A DNA stretch of 27,725 bases, taken from an uncultured Flavobacterium sp. (GTDB lineage Bacteria > Bacteroidota > Bacteroidia > Flavobacteriales > Flavobacteriaceae). Positions within the stretch are counted from its first letter, which is position 1. Every line of letters begins with the position of its first letter. Shown here piece after piece: positions 21,074-27,725 of this stretch. A program made the position numbers and the translations under genes. Location: contig NZ_CAMLIX010000034.1 of the NCBI RefSeq assembly GCF_946479975.1, positions 1 to 27,725 of the forward strand. The letters run 5' to 3'. Under the pieces are notes generated by a model that worked only from the letters and a program-made list of their open reading frames with translations, was not told the origin of the DNA and ran no database searches.

Positions 21074-22402
21074 ATGAAAAAAGATTATTTAAAAATTGGA
21101 ATCTATTTTACCCTTTTAATAGGGTTAGTAAACACAGTAAGCGCCCAAAAAAAGAATGATTTTGGAAACCCAACACTTACAAAATATCTTAATGAAGAAA
21201 AAACGCGTTCAATTTCATTTAGCGGTTACACCGAAATATGGGCACGTTATGTCGAACTTAATCCTGGAAGTCTTGTAAATGGTGAACAGGTTAATAGTAT
21301 TTCAGATTTATCTTTACGAAGAGTACGAGCAAAAATGGCTTATCAGCCAACAGAAAAACTGACTTTTATTTTACAAGGCGGTTTGACCAATGTCAATGTA
21401 GCTTCTAAAACATCACCTGCTTTTGAACTTCTAGATGCTTATGCAGAGTACAAATTCAATGATATTATTTCTGCTGGTGCTGGTAGATCTACATGGAGAG
21501 GATTGTCAAGATTCACTACTGGCCCGTTGAATACTTTACTTTACGATTTACCTTCTTATGCTACTGCAAACGCTGGAATTTCTGATGAAACTGTAAGGCA
21601 GTTAAGTATTTATGCAAAAGGACAAATTGGAAAATTTGATTACCGTTTAGTAATTGCCGATCCTTATACCAATGTGAGCACTGATCCACAGCAAAATTTA
21701 GCCACATTCAGTAAAACACATCCAAACAAGGATTATTCAGGTTATTTTAAATATGAGTTTTTTGAAACTGAAAATAATTCTTCGCCATTTCATTCTGGAA
21801 CGTACAGCGGTAAAAAGAAAGTACTTGCTTTAGGAGCTGGTTTTGAATACACACACAATGCTTTATGGCATTTGAATGAAACCGGTACGACAATTAACGA
21901 CGATGAAAAAAGTTTTGCTGTAGATTTATTTTATGATACACCAATAAATAAGGCAAGCGGAACTTCTTTTAGCGCTTATGCTATGGCCATGAACAATAAT
22001 TACGGTCCAAATTATACCCGATATTCTGGTGTAAGTAATCCTGCAAGTGGTGTTAATTCTTCTATGAGTAGTCTGAACGGAGCTGGAAACACTTCGCCTG
22101 TAATAGGAACTGGAAATACCTATTATGTACAAATTGGAGGAACTCTGCCTTATTTCAATAAAGCAAAAAACAACTTACAGCTGCAGCCTGCGGGAAGCGT
22201 AATGCTGTCTGATCTTGATGGTCTTCACGATAAAGCATTGACTTATGATGCAGGTATTTCACTATTGATGAATGGAATGTCATCTCGACTAACTTTTGAT
22301 GCACAAAACCGTCCTATTTATACATTGAATAATGTCGGTCAAGCCGATGTATCGGATAGAAAATGGCAGTATGTTTTAAAATACAGAATTGACTTTAATT
22401 AA
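21074..22402 (+). CDS. Outer-membrane porin-like beta-barrel protein
   Basis: 442 residues. Signal peptide about 1-24 (IGIYFTLLIGLVNTVSAQ). The mature part starts with a Lys/Asn-rich segment and then alternating strands: ISFSGYTEIWARYVELNPG, DLSLRRVRAKMAYQPTEKLT, FILQGGLTN, ELLDAYAEYKFNDIISAGAG and so on. The RRVRAKMAY and LDAYAEYKF motifs are typical of phosphate/anion-selective porins of the OprO/OprP kind found in Bacteroidota. It ends WQYVLKYRIDFN, an outer-membrane barrel terminus. Gly, Asn, Ser and Tyr rich. First gene of an operon with the Dabb and cupin genes (11-nt gap), with four response-regulator-like sites upstream. Transported solute unknown. Confidence 0.75.
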   Translation: MKKDYLKIGIYFTLLIGLVNTVSAQKKNDFGNPTLTKYLNEEKTRSISFSGYTEIWARYVELNPGSLVNGEQVNSISDLSLRRVRAKMAYQPTEKLTFILQGGLTNVNVASKTSPAFELLDAYAEYKFNDIISAGAGRSTWRGLSRFTTGPLNTLLYDLPSYATANAGISDETVRQLSIYAKGQIGKFDYRLVIADPYTNVSTDPQQNLATFSKTHPNKDYSGYFKYEFFETENNSSPFHSGTYSGKKKVLALGAGFEYTHNALWHLNETGTTINDDEKSFAVDLFYDTPINKASGTSFSAYAMAMNNNYGPNYTRYSGVSNPASGVNSSMSSLNGAGNTSPVIGTGNTYYVQIGGTLPYFNKAKNNLQLQPAGSVMLSDLDGLHDKALTYDAGISLLMNGMSSRLTFDAQNRPIYTLNNVGQADVSDRKWQYVLKYRIDFN

Positions 22403-22413
22403 AATTAGAAATT

Positions 22414-22839
22414 ATGGAAAGAAGAAATTTTATAATTAAATCAGCGAGTGCAGGAGCATTAGCGCTTACAGGCGAAGCAGTATTAGCTAATGCAACAGCT
22501 AAACCAGAAGAGGAATCAAAATCCAAAACAGTTTATTTTCACTACCTCTTATTTTGGCTAAAACCTGAGTTAAACGCTGAACAGGTCGAAGATTTTAAAA
22601 ACTTTTTTGAAGGACTTAAAAAGCTTCCTTACGTTAAAAACGTGCGTTACGGCGGGCCGGCAAATTCATCTCCTAGACCTGTAATGGACAATTCTTTTTC
22701 TTATAATGTCTCAATGGAATTTGATTCATTAGAAGATTTAGAAACCTATGGCAAACTTGATGCACACCTTGCATTAGTTGCAAAATACAAACCATTCTTT
22801 AATAAAATGATGGTACACGATTCTGTTTACAATCAATAA
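22414..22839 (+). CDS. Dabb (stress-responsive alpha/beta barrel) protein with Tat signal
   Basis: 141 residues. The N-terminus MERRNFIIKSASAGALALTG has the twin-arginine RRNFIIK signature, a weakly hydrophobic h-region, and a possible cleavage near AVLANA (about 22-27). The mature Dabb domain (about 41-136) begins YFHYLLFWLKPELNAEQVED and includes the loop PYVKNVRYGGPA and the strand SFSYNVSMEFDSLEDLETY, ending LVAKYKPFFNKMMVHDSV. Dabb proteins are small dimeric barrels related to ABM and EthD. Export by Tat would imply folding, oligomerisation or cofactor loading in the cytoplasm. Starts 11 nt after the porin stop and 39 nt before the cupin gene. Function of exported Dabb proteins is not established, to my knowledge. 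Confidence 0.8.
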   Translation: MERRNFIIKSASAGALALTGEAVLANATAKPEEESKSKTVYFHYLLFWLKPELNAEQVEDFKNFFEGLKKLPYVKNVRYGGPANSSPRPVMDNSFSYNVSMEFDSLEDLETYGKLDAHLALVAKYKPFFNKMMVHDSVYNQ

Positions 22840-22878
22840 AAAACAAAAAATAATTATTACTTTTAATTGAATATCAAA

Positions 22879-23355
22879 ATGAAAAATTTCCTAAAAGGAT
22901 TTATCCTAATTGCAGCTCTTATGCTAACAAACAGCAATAACGCACAAAATCATAAAAATGTCTCAGCAAAACCTCTGGAAGAAGCTTCAGACATTCCGGC
23001 TTATCGCCTTATTAGTAATCCTGACGGCACGAGTTCTTTTGAAAAAGGTTCTATTCCATCATTAAAACATATGAATACCGCCTCTTTCTGGTACAGCAAT
23101 AAAACCGAACCGTGGGAAAAAAATAAACATACTGCTCCAAGAAAACAATATGTTGTAACCGTAAAAGGCAAAATAAAATTTAAGGTTTCTGATGGAAGTA
23201 CCTTTATTATTGAACCAGGTGTGGTTTTATTAGCCGAAGATTTAAAAGGACAAGGACACAGCTGGGATATGGTAGACAGCGATGTATGGGAAAGACTTTA
23301 TATTCCTATCACTGAAAATTCTGATGACCTTTTTGTTGCGGAAGATAAGGACTAA
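22879..23355 (+). CDS. Exported cupin-domain protein
   Basis: 158 residues from the ATG at 22879; an upstream TTG (22867) would add only four residues and is less likely. Signal peptide about 1-22 (FLKGFILIAALMLTNSNNAQ). Cupin fold about 70-150: HTAPRKQYVVTVKGKIKFKV gives the first cupin motif with one His and the Gln in place of a second His, and EPGVVLLAEDLKGQGHSWDM gives the second motif with its His. Metal binding is possible but the ligand set is incomplete. The protein is probably periplasmic or surface-exposed, beside the porin and the Tat-exported Dabb protein, and ends the operon. Ligand unknown. Confidence 0.8.
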   Translation: MKNFLKGFILIAALMLTNSNNAQNHKNVSAKPLEEASDIPAYRLISNPDGTSSFEKGSIPSLKHMNTASFWYSNKTEPWEKNKHTAPRKQYVVTVKGKIKFKVSDGSTFIIEPGVVLLAEDLKGQGHSWDMVDSDVWERLYIPITENSDDLFVAEDKD

Positions 23356-23386
23356 ATAAGGCCATAAAATTTAAGAGTTTTGAATA

Positions 23387-23415
23387 AAAAAGCAGGGTTT
23401 ATATCCCTGCTTTTT
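23387..23415 (+). terminator. Terminator of the porin-Dabb-cupin operon
   Basis: Perfect 11-bp stem AAAAAGCAGGG / CCCTGCTTTTT with a 7-nt loop, 31 nt past the cupin stop, ending in five Ts. Confidence 0.85.
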
Positions 23416-23516
23416 GTATGATGTAGCTAACTTCTAAATTACTCTTTTAGATGCTATCTTTTTTCTTTATTATGCAGAAATTCCATAACAATTAATACGC
23501 TGTTCATGAATGTCTA

Positions 23517-23864
23517 TTAACCGTCAATAATGACTTTTCGGTGTTTTATTCCCCAATCTGCGAGATCATTTATGATCGTTTTTAGTGTCAATCCGTACTC
23601 CGTCAGCTGATAATGGATTGTAACCGGCTGCGTATCGAGAACTGTGCGTTTAATCAATTTATTTATTTCTAAATCCCTCAATTCCTTGCTTAACATTTTA
23701 TTGGAAATCCCATTTACATCATTTAAAATATCTGTAAATCTTCTCTTATTATGATAGCAGATCGATGAAATTATAGAAATTTTCCATTTTCCATTCAATA
23801 TATCCATTGTATCATGGACTGCCATTATCTCTTTTTTGTGTTCAACTTGACATTCGTTACTCAT
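23517..23864 (-). CDS. HxlR family winged-helix transcriptional regulator (second)
   Basis: 115 residues. Family motifs: Cys5 near the N-terminus, MDILNGKWKISIISSIC (about 20-36), RRFTDILNDVNGISNKMLSKE (about 41-61, recognition helix region), and the wing VTIHYQLTEYGLTL (about 81-94), ending DWGIKHRK. A different subtype from the regulator at 8076 (Leu-Asn-Gly-Lys-Trp instead of Gly-Gly-Lys-Trp), so not a recent duplicate. Divergent from an SDR gene 104 nt away, repeating the layout of the first pair. It lies tail-to-tail with the cupin operon. Likely repressor or redox-responsive regulator of the SDR and itself. Confidence 0.85.
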   Translation of the reverse strand: MSNECQVEHKKEIMAVHDTMDILNGKWKISIISSICYHNKRRFTDILNDVNGISNKMLSKELRDLEINKLIKRTVLDTQPVTIHYQLTEYGLTLKTIINDLADWGIKHRKVIIDG

Positions 23865-23914
23865 AGGTTACTTTGTTTCTCAAACGTTACTGTTACTTTT
23901 GGTTACAAAGTAAC
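23856..23914. promoter_or_regulatory. Predicted HxlR operator cluster
   Basis: Inverted repeat GTTACTTT (23892-23899) - 7 nt - AAAGTAAC (23907-23914), with more GTTAC copies at 23856, 23867, 23886 and 23902. Six GTTAC/GTAAC motifs in 59 nt, close to the -7 box of the SDR promoter and reaching the regulator's start codon. Confidence 0.55.
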
Positions 23915-23934
23915 AAAAATAAACTTAACTGATT

Positions 23935-23942
23935 TAACTTTG
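23935..23942 (+). promoter_or_regulatory. -7 promoter element of the third SDR gene
   Basis: TAACTTTG, exact TAnnTTTG, 26 nt ahead of the ATG at 23969. The operator palindrome ends 20 nt upstream, at the -33 position, so its occupancy should control this promoter. Confidence 0.5.
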
Positions 23943-23968
23943 CTCGTATAATTTTAAAATATACAAAA

Positions 23969-24712
23969 ATGAATTTCACGAACAAAAATGTTCTTATAAC
24001 AGGAGGAACAACAGGAATAGGATTAGCAACAGCAAAAGAATTCATAAAAGCAGGCGCAAATGTTTGGATCACTGGAAGAAACAGCGAAAATCTTAAAAAT
24101 GCAGCAGACGAAATCAACAATCCAAATTTAAAAACTATTGTTGCTGATACTGCAAATTTATCTGATCTTGCGCTATTGGAAAAAACCTTTGCAGAAAGTG
24201 GGAATAAATTGGATACTCTTTTTTTAAATGCAGGAATAGCTACTTTTAGTTCGATAGAAGAAGTAACAGAGGCTGATTTTGATGCGCAGTTTAATACCAA
24301 TGTTAAAGGTCATTTCTTCACACTTCAGAAATTACTTCCTTATTTAGCAGAAGGTTCATCGGTAATTTTTACTTCGTCAACCGTTGCAACAGCCGCAAAT
24401 TTAGGAAGCAGTATTTATTCGGCTACAAAAGGAGCATTAAATAAAATTGCGCAAATTGCTGCAAACGAATTAGCAGGAAGAAAAATTCGTGTCAATATTG
24501 TGAGTCCAGGTCCAGTTGCTACGCCGGGACTTCATAAAGCTGTACCAGCAGACGCAAAAGAATTTCTGGCAAATGCTACTGCAATGCAGAGATTAGGCGA
24601 CCCAGCAGAAATCGCACAAACAGTATTATTTCTTGCCTCAGATCATGCAAGTTTCATTACCGGAACGGAGCTGTTAGCAGATGGAGGTTATATAAATTAT
24701 GCTCTTAAATAA
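23969..24712 (+). CDS. SDR family oxidoreductase (third), paired with HxlR
   Basis: 247 residues. TGGTTGIG (11-18), TGRNSENL after strand 2 (NADPH-type Arg), LNAG (87-89 region, in place of NNAG), Ser137 (FTSST), Tyr150-Lys154 in YSATK, the VSPGPVATPG motif and the closing ITGTELLADGG. Complete catalytic set. Classical SDR of the FabG-like type; shares only motif-level similarity with the SDRs at 3768 and 7192. Divergent from an HxlR gene with shared operator, and terminates convergently with the RND gene via a strong hairpin. Probably an inducible carbonyl reductase; substrate unknown. Confidence 0.85.
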   Translation: MNFTNKNVLITGGTTGIGLATAKEFIKAGANVWITGRNSENLKNAADEINNPNLKTIVADTANLSDLALLEKTFAESGNKLDTLFLNAGIATFSSIEEVTEADFDAQFNTNVKGHFFTLQKLLPYLAEGSSVIFTSSTVATAANLGSSIYSATKGALNKIAQIAANELAGRKIRVNIVSPGPVATPGLHKAVPADAKEFLANATAMQRLGDPAEIAQTVLFLASDHASFITGTELLADGGYINYALK

Positions 24713-24781
24713 ATTCATTGCCAGTCTTTTAAATATTCTGTAAAATTTATAGAAATTTTTACTGTCATGATCACAAAAGAC

Positions 24782-24815
24782 AAATGGCGCCAATTGTTTT
24801 TAATTGGCGCCATTT
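24782..24815. terminator. Bidirectional terminator between SDR and RND genes
   Basis: Perfect 14-bp stem AAATGGCGCCAATT / AATTGGCGCCATTT with a 6-nt loop and a run of seven Ts on the plus side; the minus strand ends TTTG. It sits between the convergent genes, 70 nt past the SDR stop and 33 nt past the RND stop. Confidence 0.85.
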
Positions 24816-24848
24816 TTTTATATATCTATTTTTAGTAATTCTAACCTA

Positions 24849-27725
24849 TTACATTTTCTCAATACTAGGAGGAATCAATTTATACATTACTGGCGTTACA
24901 ATTCTTGATAATATAGTAGAACTGATAAGTCCGCCGATTAGTACAATCGCCAATGGTGCAATCAACGGATTTGAGTTTAACGCAATCGGAATCAAACCGC
25001 AGATTGCAGTAATAGAGGTCAGCACCACTGGTAGAAAGCGGGTTTCTCCTGCAATGGCAATCGCTTCGTCTATCGAATGTCCTTCCTGTCTTAACTGATT
25101 GGTAAAATCTACCAATAGTAAAGAGTTCTTCACCTGAATTCCCGAAAGACCAATAAAACCTATTATAGCAACCAAAGACATCGGACTTCCATTGAGAAGC
25201 AATAATAAAACACCACCCAAAATTCCCAGCGGAATAATAGATAATACAATAATAATTCCTTTAAAAGTTTTAAACTGAAGCAATAAGACTGCAACAAACA
25301 AAAAGGTGCTTAAAATAATTACTGCCAAAAAGTTACCGCCCAGCGCATCGCCTTCGGATTCTTTTTCTCCTGATAATTTGTAATAATATCCTTTTGGCAT
25401 TTTCAACTGATCCAGTTTTGGAACAATGTGCGTCAATAAATCATTGGCATAATACCCTTTTGCTGATAAAGCGGTTACTTTTGAAAAGCGTGATTTATTA
25501 AAATGATTAATTGCAGTTGGAGAAGTTTCAAACGAAATTTCAGCAATTTGGTTCAATGCAATCGGAGTTCCTTGAAGGTTATTTACGTACAGGTTTTTCA
25601 AAGCGTCAAGGTTCGAAAATTTATCTCGCGGTAATGTTAGTGTGACATTTCTGGCATCTCCTCTGTCATCTATATAGTCGCCAACCGTTAATCCTGCTAC
25701 CGAAAGACGGATTACCTTATCTACATCGCTTGTCAAAACTCCCAATGTTCTCGCTTTTTCTTTATTGATTTTAACTTTAACATCCGTTTTATACGTATTC
25801 AGTTCATTGTTTATGTACACTGTTCCTTCCTGCTTTCTCAGAATAGTTTCTACCTGCGAAGAAAGCTTACGTAACACTTCCTGGTCTTCACCAAATAACC
25901 GCACCACAATATTAGCTTCTAATGGTGTGCCTTGTTCAAAATCTTTTACCTCTACTTTTGCATAAGGCATTGTTTTAAATTTATTTCGAAGTTCTTCAAT
26001 TAAAGCTGTTTTTTCTGAGGGTTTTGCTTCATCTTCTAGCTGAACAAAAATCTGTGCAAAATCAGGTTTTCTGTCCTGCGGATGCACATTGTAATAAATC
26101 TGCGGATTTCCTTTTCCAACATTCGAAGTATAAAACACAATTTCTTTATGATTTTTAAGCTCTGCTTCTACAATTTTGGTCACTCGGTCACTTTCTAAAA
26201 TATTGGCCTGAAGAGGCATTTTTATATTGATAAGAAACATCGGTTTTTCTGAAGTTGGGAATAATTTAAACCCCGTCACTTTAAACAATCCAAAAGCAGT
26301 GATGCTTAAAAATATAGAAATAGCAATAGTGGTTCTAGGATATTTTAAGGCTTTCGGCATAATATCACGGTACGCTCTAGTCAGGAATTTTTGCAGATAT
26401 TGAAGAAAAATATTTCCTCCCGCATGATCGTGCGTTTTTAAAAATCGGCTTCCTAAAAAGGGCACCAGTGTCAAAGCGACAATCATCGACGCTAGCACAC
26501 TGGTAATTACCGCCATCGGTAAACTTCTAATAAATTCTCCCGAAACATCCGGCAGGAAAGCCAGTGGTAAAAATGCAATGACTAATGTTGCAGTACAACC
26601 TACAACGGCGATTCCGATTTGTTTGGTTCCTTTAAGAACGGCATCCATTTTAGAATGTCCTTCTCGCAGCCATCGTTCTATGTTTTCTACTACCACAATA
26701 CTGTCATCCACCAATAATCCCAATGCTACTACGAGACCCACGATGCTTAATTGATTTAAAGAAAAACCAAAAGCATTCATTGCAATTAATCCCAATGCAA
26801 GCGATAACGGAATAGAAATCATCACAATTCCAGAAGCTCTTAAGCCTAACGGAAGCAATGTCACAATTACCAAAACAATTGCCAGCGTAAAATCAAAACC
26901 CAAATGACCTAAACGCTGCGAAACCATATTCGCCTGATCAAAGTTTTTTACTAATTTAATGTTTGACGGTAATTCTTTAGAAAATTCATCTACAATTGGC
27001 AGGAATTCTTTCTGCACATCGGTAATATTTACATTGTCTTTCATACCAGCAGTAACCAGCACGCATCGGTGACCGTTGATTCGGGTAATATGATCGACAA
27101 CTTGAGATTTATAGCCTACTTCAGCTACATCTTTCATATAAATTATTTTCCCATTGGCATTGTAAATTACTGTATTGGCTACATCATCAGCATTTTTAAA
27201 TTTACCGCTGGTTTTTACATTAAATACTTTACTCCCTAAATCAATACTTCCTCCCGGGATATCGGCTGCTTCGCTCTGCAGACTTCCCATAACGACGTTT
27301 AACGGAATTTTTAATTGCGCTAATTTTTCAAGCTGCAAATCGATACGAATTTCCTGCTCTGGAATTCCTGCATATTTAACATCTTTCAGATTAGTAATTT
27401 TCTCAATTTTAGATTTAAGTTTGTCCGCTTCATCGCGCAGTTTTTTGTCTGATGCATTTGCTGAAACTAATGCTATTTGAAGAATCTTTACATCAGAAGA
27501 AGCAATTTTTTCGGTTTTTATCTGATAAATATCTTTTGGAAGTTCACTGTTTTTAAGCGCATTCATTTCCGTAGAAATCTCCTGATATTTATTGTCAACA
27601 TCTACTCCGTATTTAAATTTCACCTGAAAAGCAGCAACACCGTCTTCTACTGTGGTTAATATTTTTTCGATGTTTTCGAGTCCGTAAATTTTGTTTTCGA
27701 TGGGTTTTACAACCTGCTCTTCCAT
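24849..27725 (-). CDS. RND efflux transporter permease (HAE1/CusA-like), N-terminus outside window
   Basis: 958 residues visible of about 1,020-1,040. The first visible Met is internal: MEEQVVKPIENKIYGLENIE follows the family's PGAxPEDV motif, so TM1 and the true start lie beyond 27725. Visible are the first porter domain, TM2-TM6 (from about 280), with the proton-relay Asp pair 340-341 in GLLVDDSIVVVENI, the LVPFLGSRFL loop, the second porter domain (about 500-780), and the second TM block with IIGFIGLSGIQVKNSLLLVD (about 870-890), ending IPPSIEKM. No metal-site Met cluster is evident, so a drug or small-organic exporter (HAE1/SwrC-like) is more likely than CusA. The membrane-fusion and outer-membrane partners would lie to the right. 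Confidence 0.9.
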   Translation of the reverse strand: MEEQVVKPIENKIYGLENIEKILTTVEDGVAAFQVKFKYGVDVDNKYQEISTEMNALKNSELPKDIYQIKTEKIASSDVKILQIALVSANASDKKLRDEADKLKSKIEKITNLKDVKYAGIPEQEIRIDLQLEKLAQLKIPLNVVMGSLQSEAADIPGGSIDLGSKVFNVKTSGKFKNADDVANTVIYNANGKIIYMKDVAEVGYKSQVVDHITRINGHRCVLVTAGMKDNVNITDVQKEFLPIVDEFSKELPSNIKLVKNFDQANMVSQRLGHLGFDFTLAIVLVIVTLLPLGLRASGIVMISIPLSLALGLIAMNAFGFSLNQLSIVGLVVALGLLVDDSIVVVENIERWLREGHSKMDAVLKGTKQIGIAVVGCTATLVIAFLPLAFLPDVSGEFIRSLPMAVITSVLASMIVALTLVPFLGSRFLKTHDHAGGNIFLQYLQKFLTRAYRDIMPKALKYPRTTIAISIFLSITAFGLFKVTGFKLFPTSEKPMFLINIKMPLQANILESDRVTKIVEAELKNHKEIVFYTSNVGKGNPQIYYNVHPQDRKPDFAQIFVQLEDEAKPSEKTALIEELRNKFKTMPYAKVEVKDFEQGTPLEANIVVRLFGEDQEVLRKLSSQVETILRKQEGTVYINNELNTYKTDVKVKINKEKARTLGVLTSDVDKVIRLSVAGLTVGDYIDDRGDARNVTLTLPRDKFSNLDALKNLYVNNLQGTPIALNQIAEISFETSPTAINHFNKSRFSKVTALSAKGYYANDLLTHIVPKLDQLKMPKGYYYKLSGEKESEGDALGGNFLAVIILSTFLFVAVLLLQFKTFKGIIIVLSIIPLGILGGVLLLLLNGSPMSLVAIIGFIGLSGIQVKNSLLLVDFTNQLRQEGHSIDEAIAIAGETRFLPVVLTSITAICGLIPIALNSNPLIAPLAIVLIGGLISSTILSRIVTPVMYKLIPPSIEKM

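Noticed and set aside
22867..23355. TTG start for the cupin gene
   Set aside because: An ATG four codons later gives a better signal peptide; TTG starts are rare in this group.

Overview
The window looks like Bacteroidota DNA, most likely a Flavobacterium-type flavobacterium. The signs are A+T-rich intergenic DNA, many promoters of the Bacteroidota type (a TAnnTTTG -7 box, sometimes with TTG about 20 nt upstream), few Shine-Dalgarno sequences, Xxx-Ala-Gln signal-peptide ends, a TonB-dependent receptor, and an RteC-type mobile-element regulator. All names come from reading motifs and remembered families; no search was run.

Region 1 (1-3438, minus strand) is the end of an integrative conjugative element. 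It holds the N-terminus of a topoisomerase III, a DUF3945-type protein, two small helix-turn-helix (excisionase-like) proteins and rteC. The order rteC - two small HTH genes - unknown ORF - topoisomerase parallels the CTnDOT set rteC, xis2c, xis2d, orf3, exc, so this is probably an excision module. The element end (att site) is not visible.

Region 2 (3768-18723) is an accessory stretch of short units that mostly handle small reactive organics. It contains an SDR, a TonB-dependent siderophore-type receptor, a divergent SDR/HxlR pair, an NTF2-like protein, and a minus-strand operon of quinone-oxidoreductase (frameshifted), DUF2652 cyclase-like protein, SRPBCC protein and a 49-residue membrane protein, headed by an AraC regulator. 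Then come an aldehyde dehydrogenase, a decayed HbpS/GlcG-like gene, an ABM monooxygenase, an exported DJ-1/PfpI protein, two Crp/Fnr regulators, a PRISE-type enone reductase, rpiA, and the 3' stub of a quinone-oxidoreductase-like gene. Several single-gene units each sit beside their own regulator. With three decayed genes, this suggests a region that turns over quickly.

Region 3 (18760-23415) is the most interesting part. A histidine kinase/OmpR-type response regulator pair is divergent from an operon of an outer-membrane porin, a Tat-signal Dabb protein and an exported cupin. The gap holds four tandem 11-bp TTCTAAT repeats ending about where a -33 element should lie. This is the arrangement expected for direct class II activation by an OmpR/PhoB-type regulator.

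Region 4 (23517-27725) holds a second divergent HxlR/SDR module, whose operator-like palindrome shares a half-site core with the first, and a convergent RND efflux permease whose N-terminus runs off the window. Overall theme (inference): sensing, uptake, oxidoreduction and export of aldehydes, quinones, enones or similar xenobiotics next to an ICE end.
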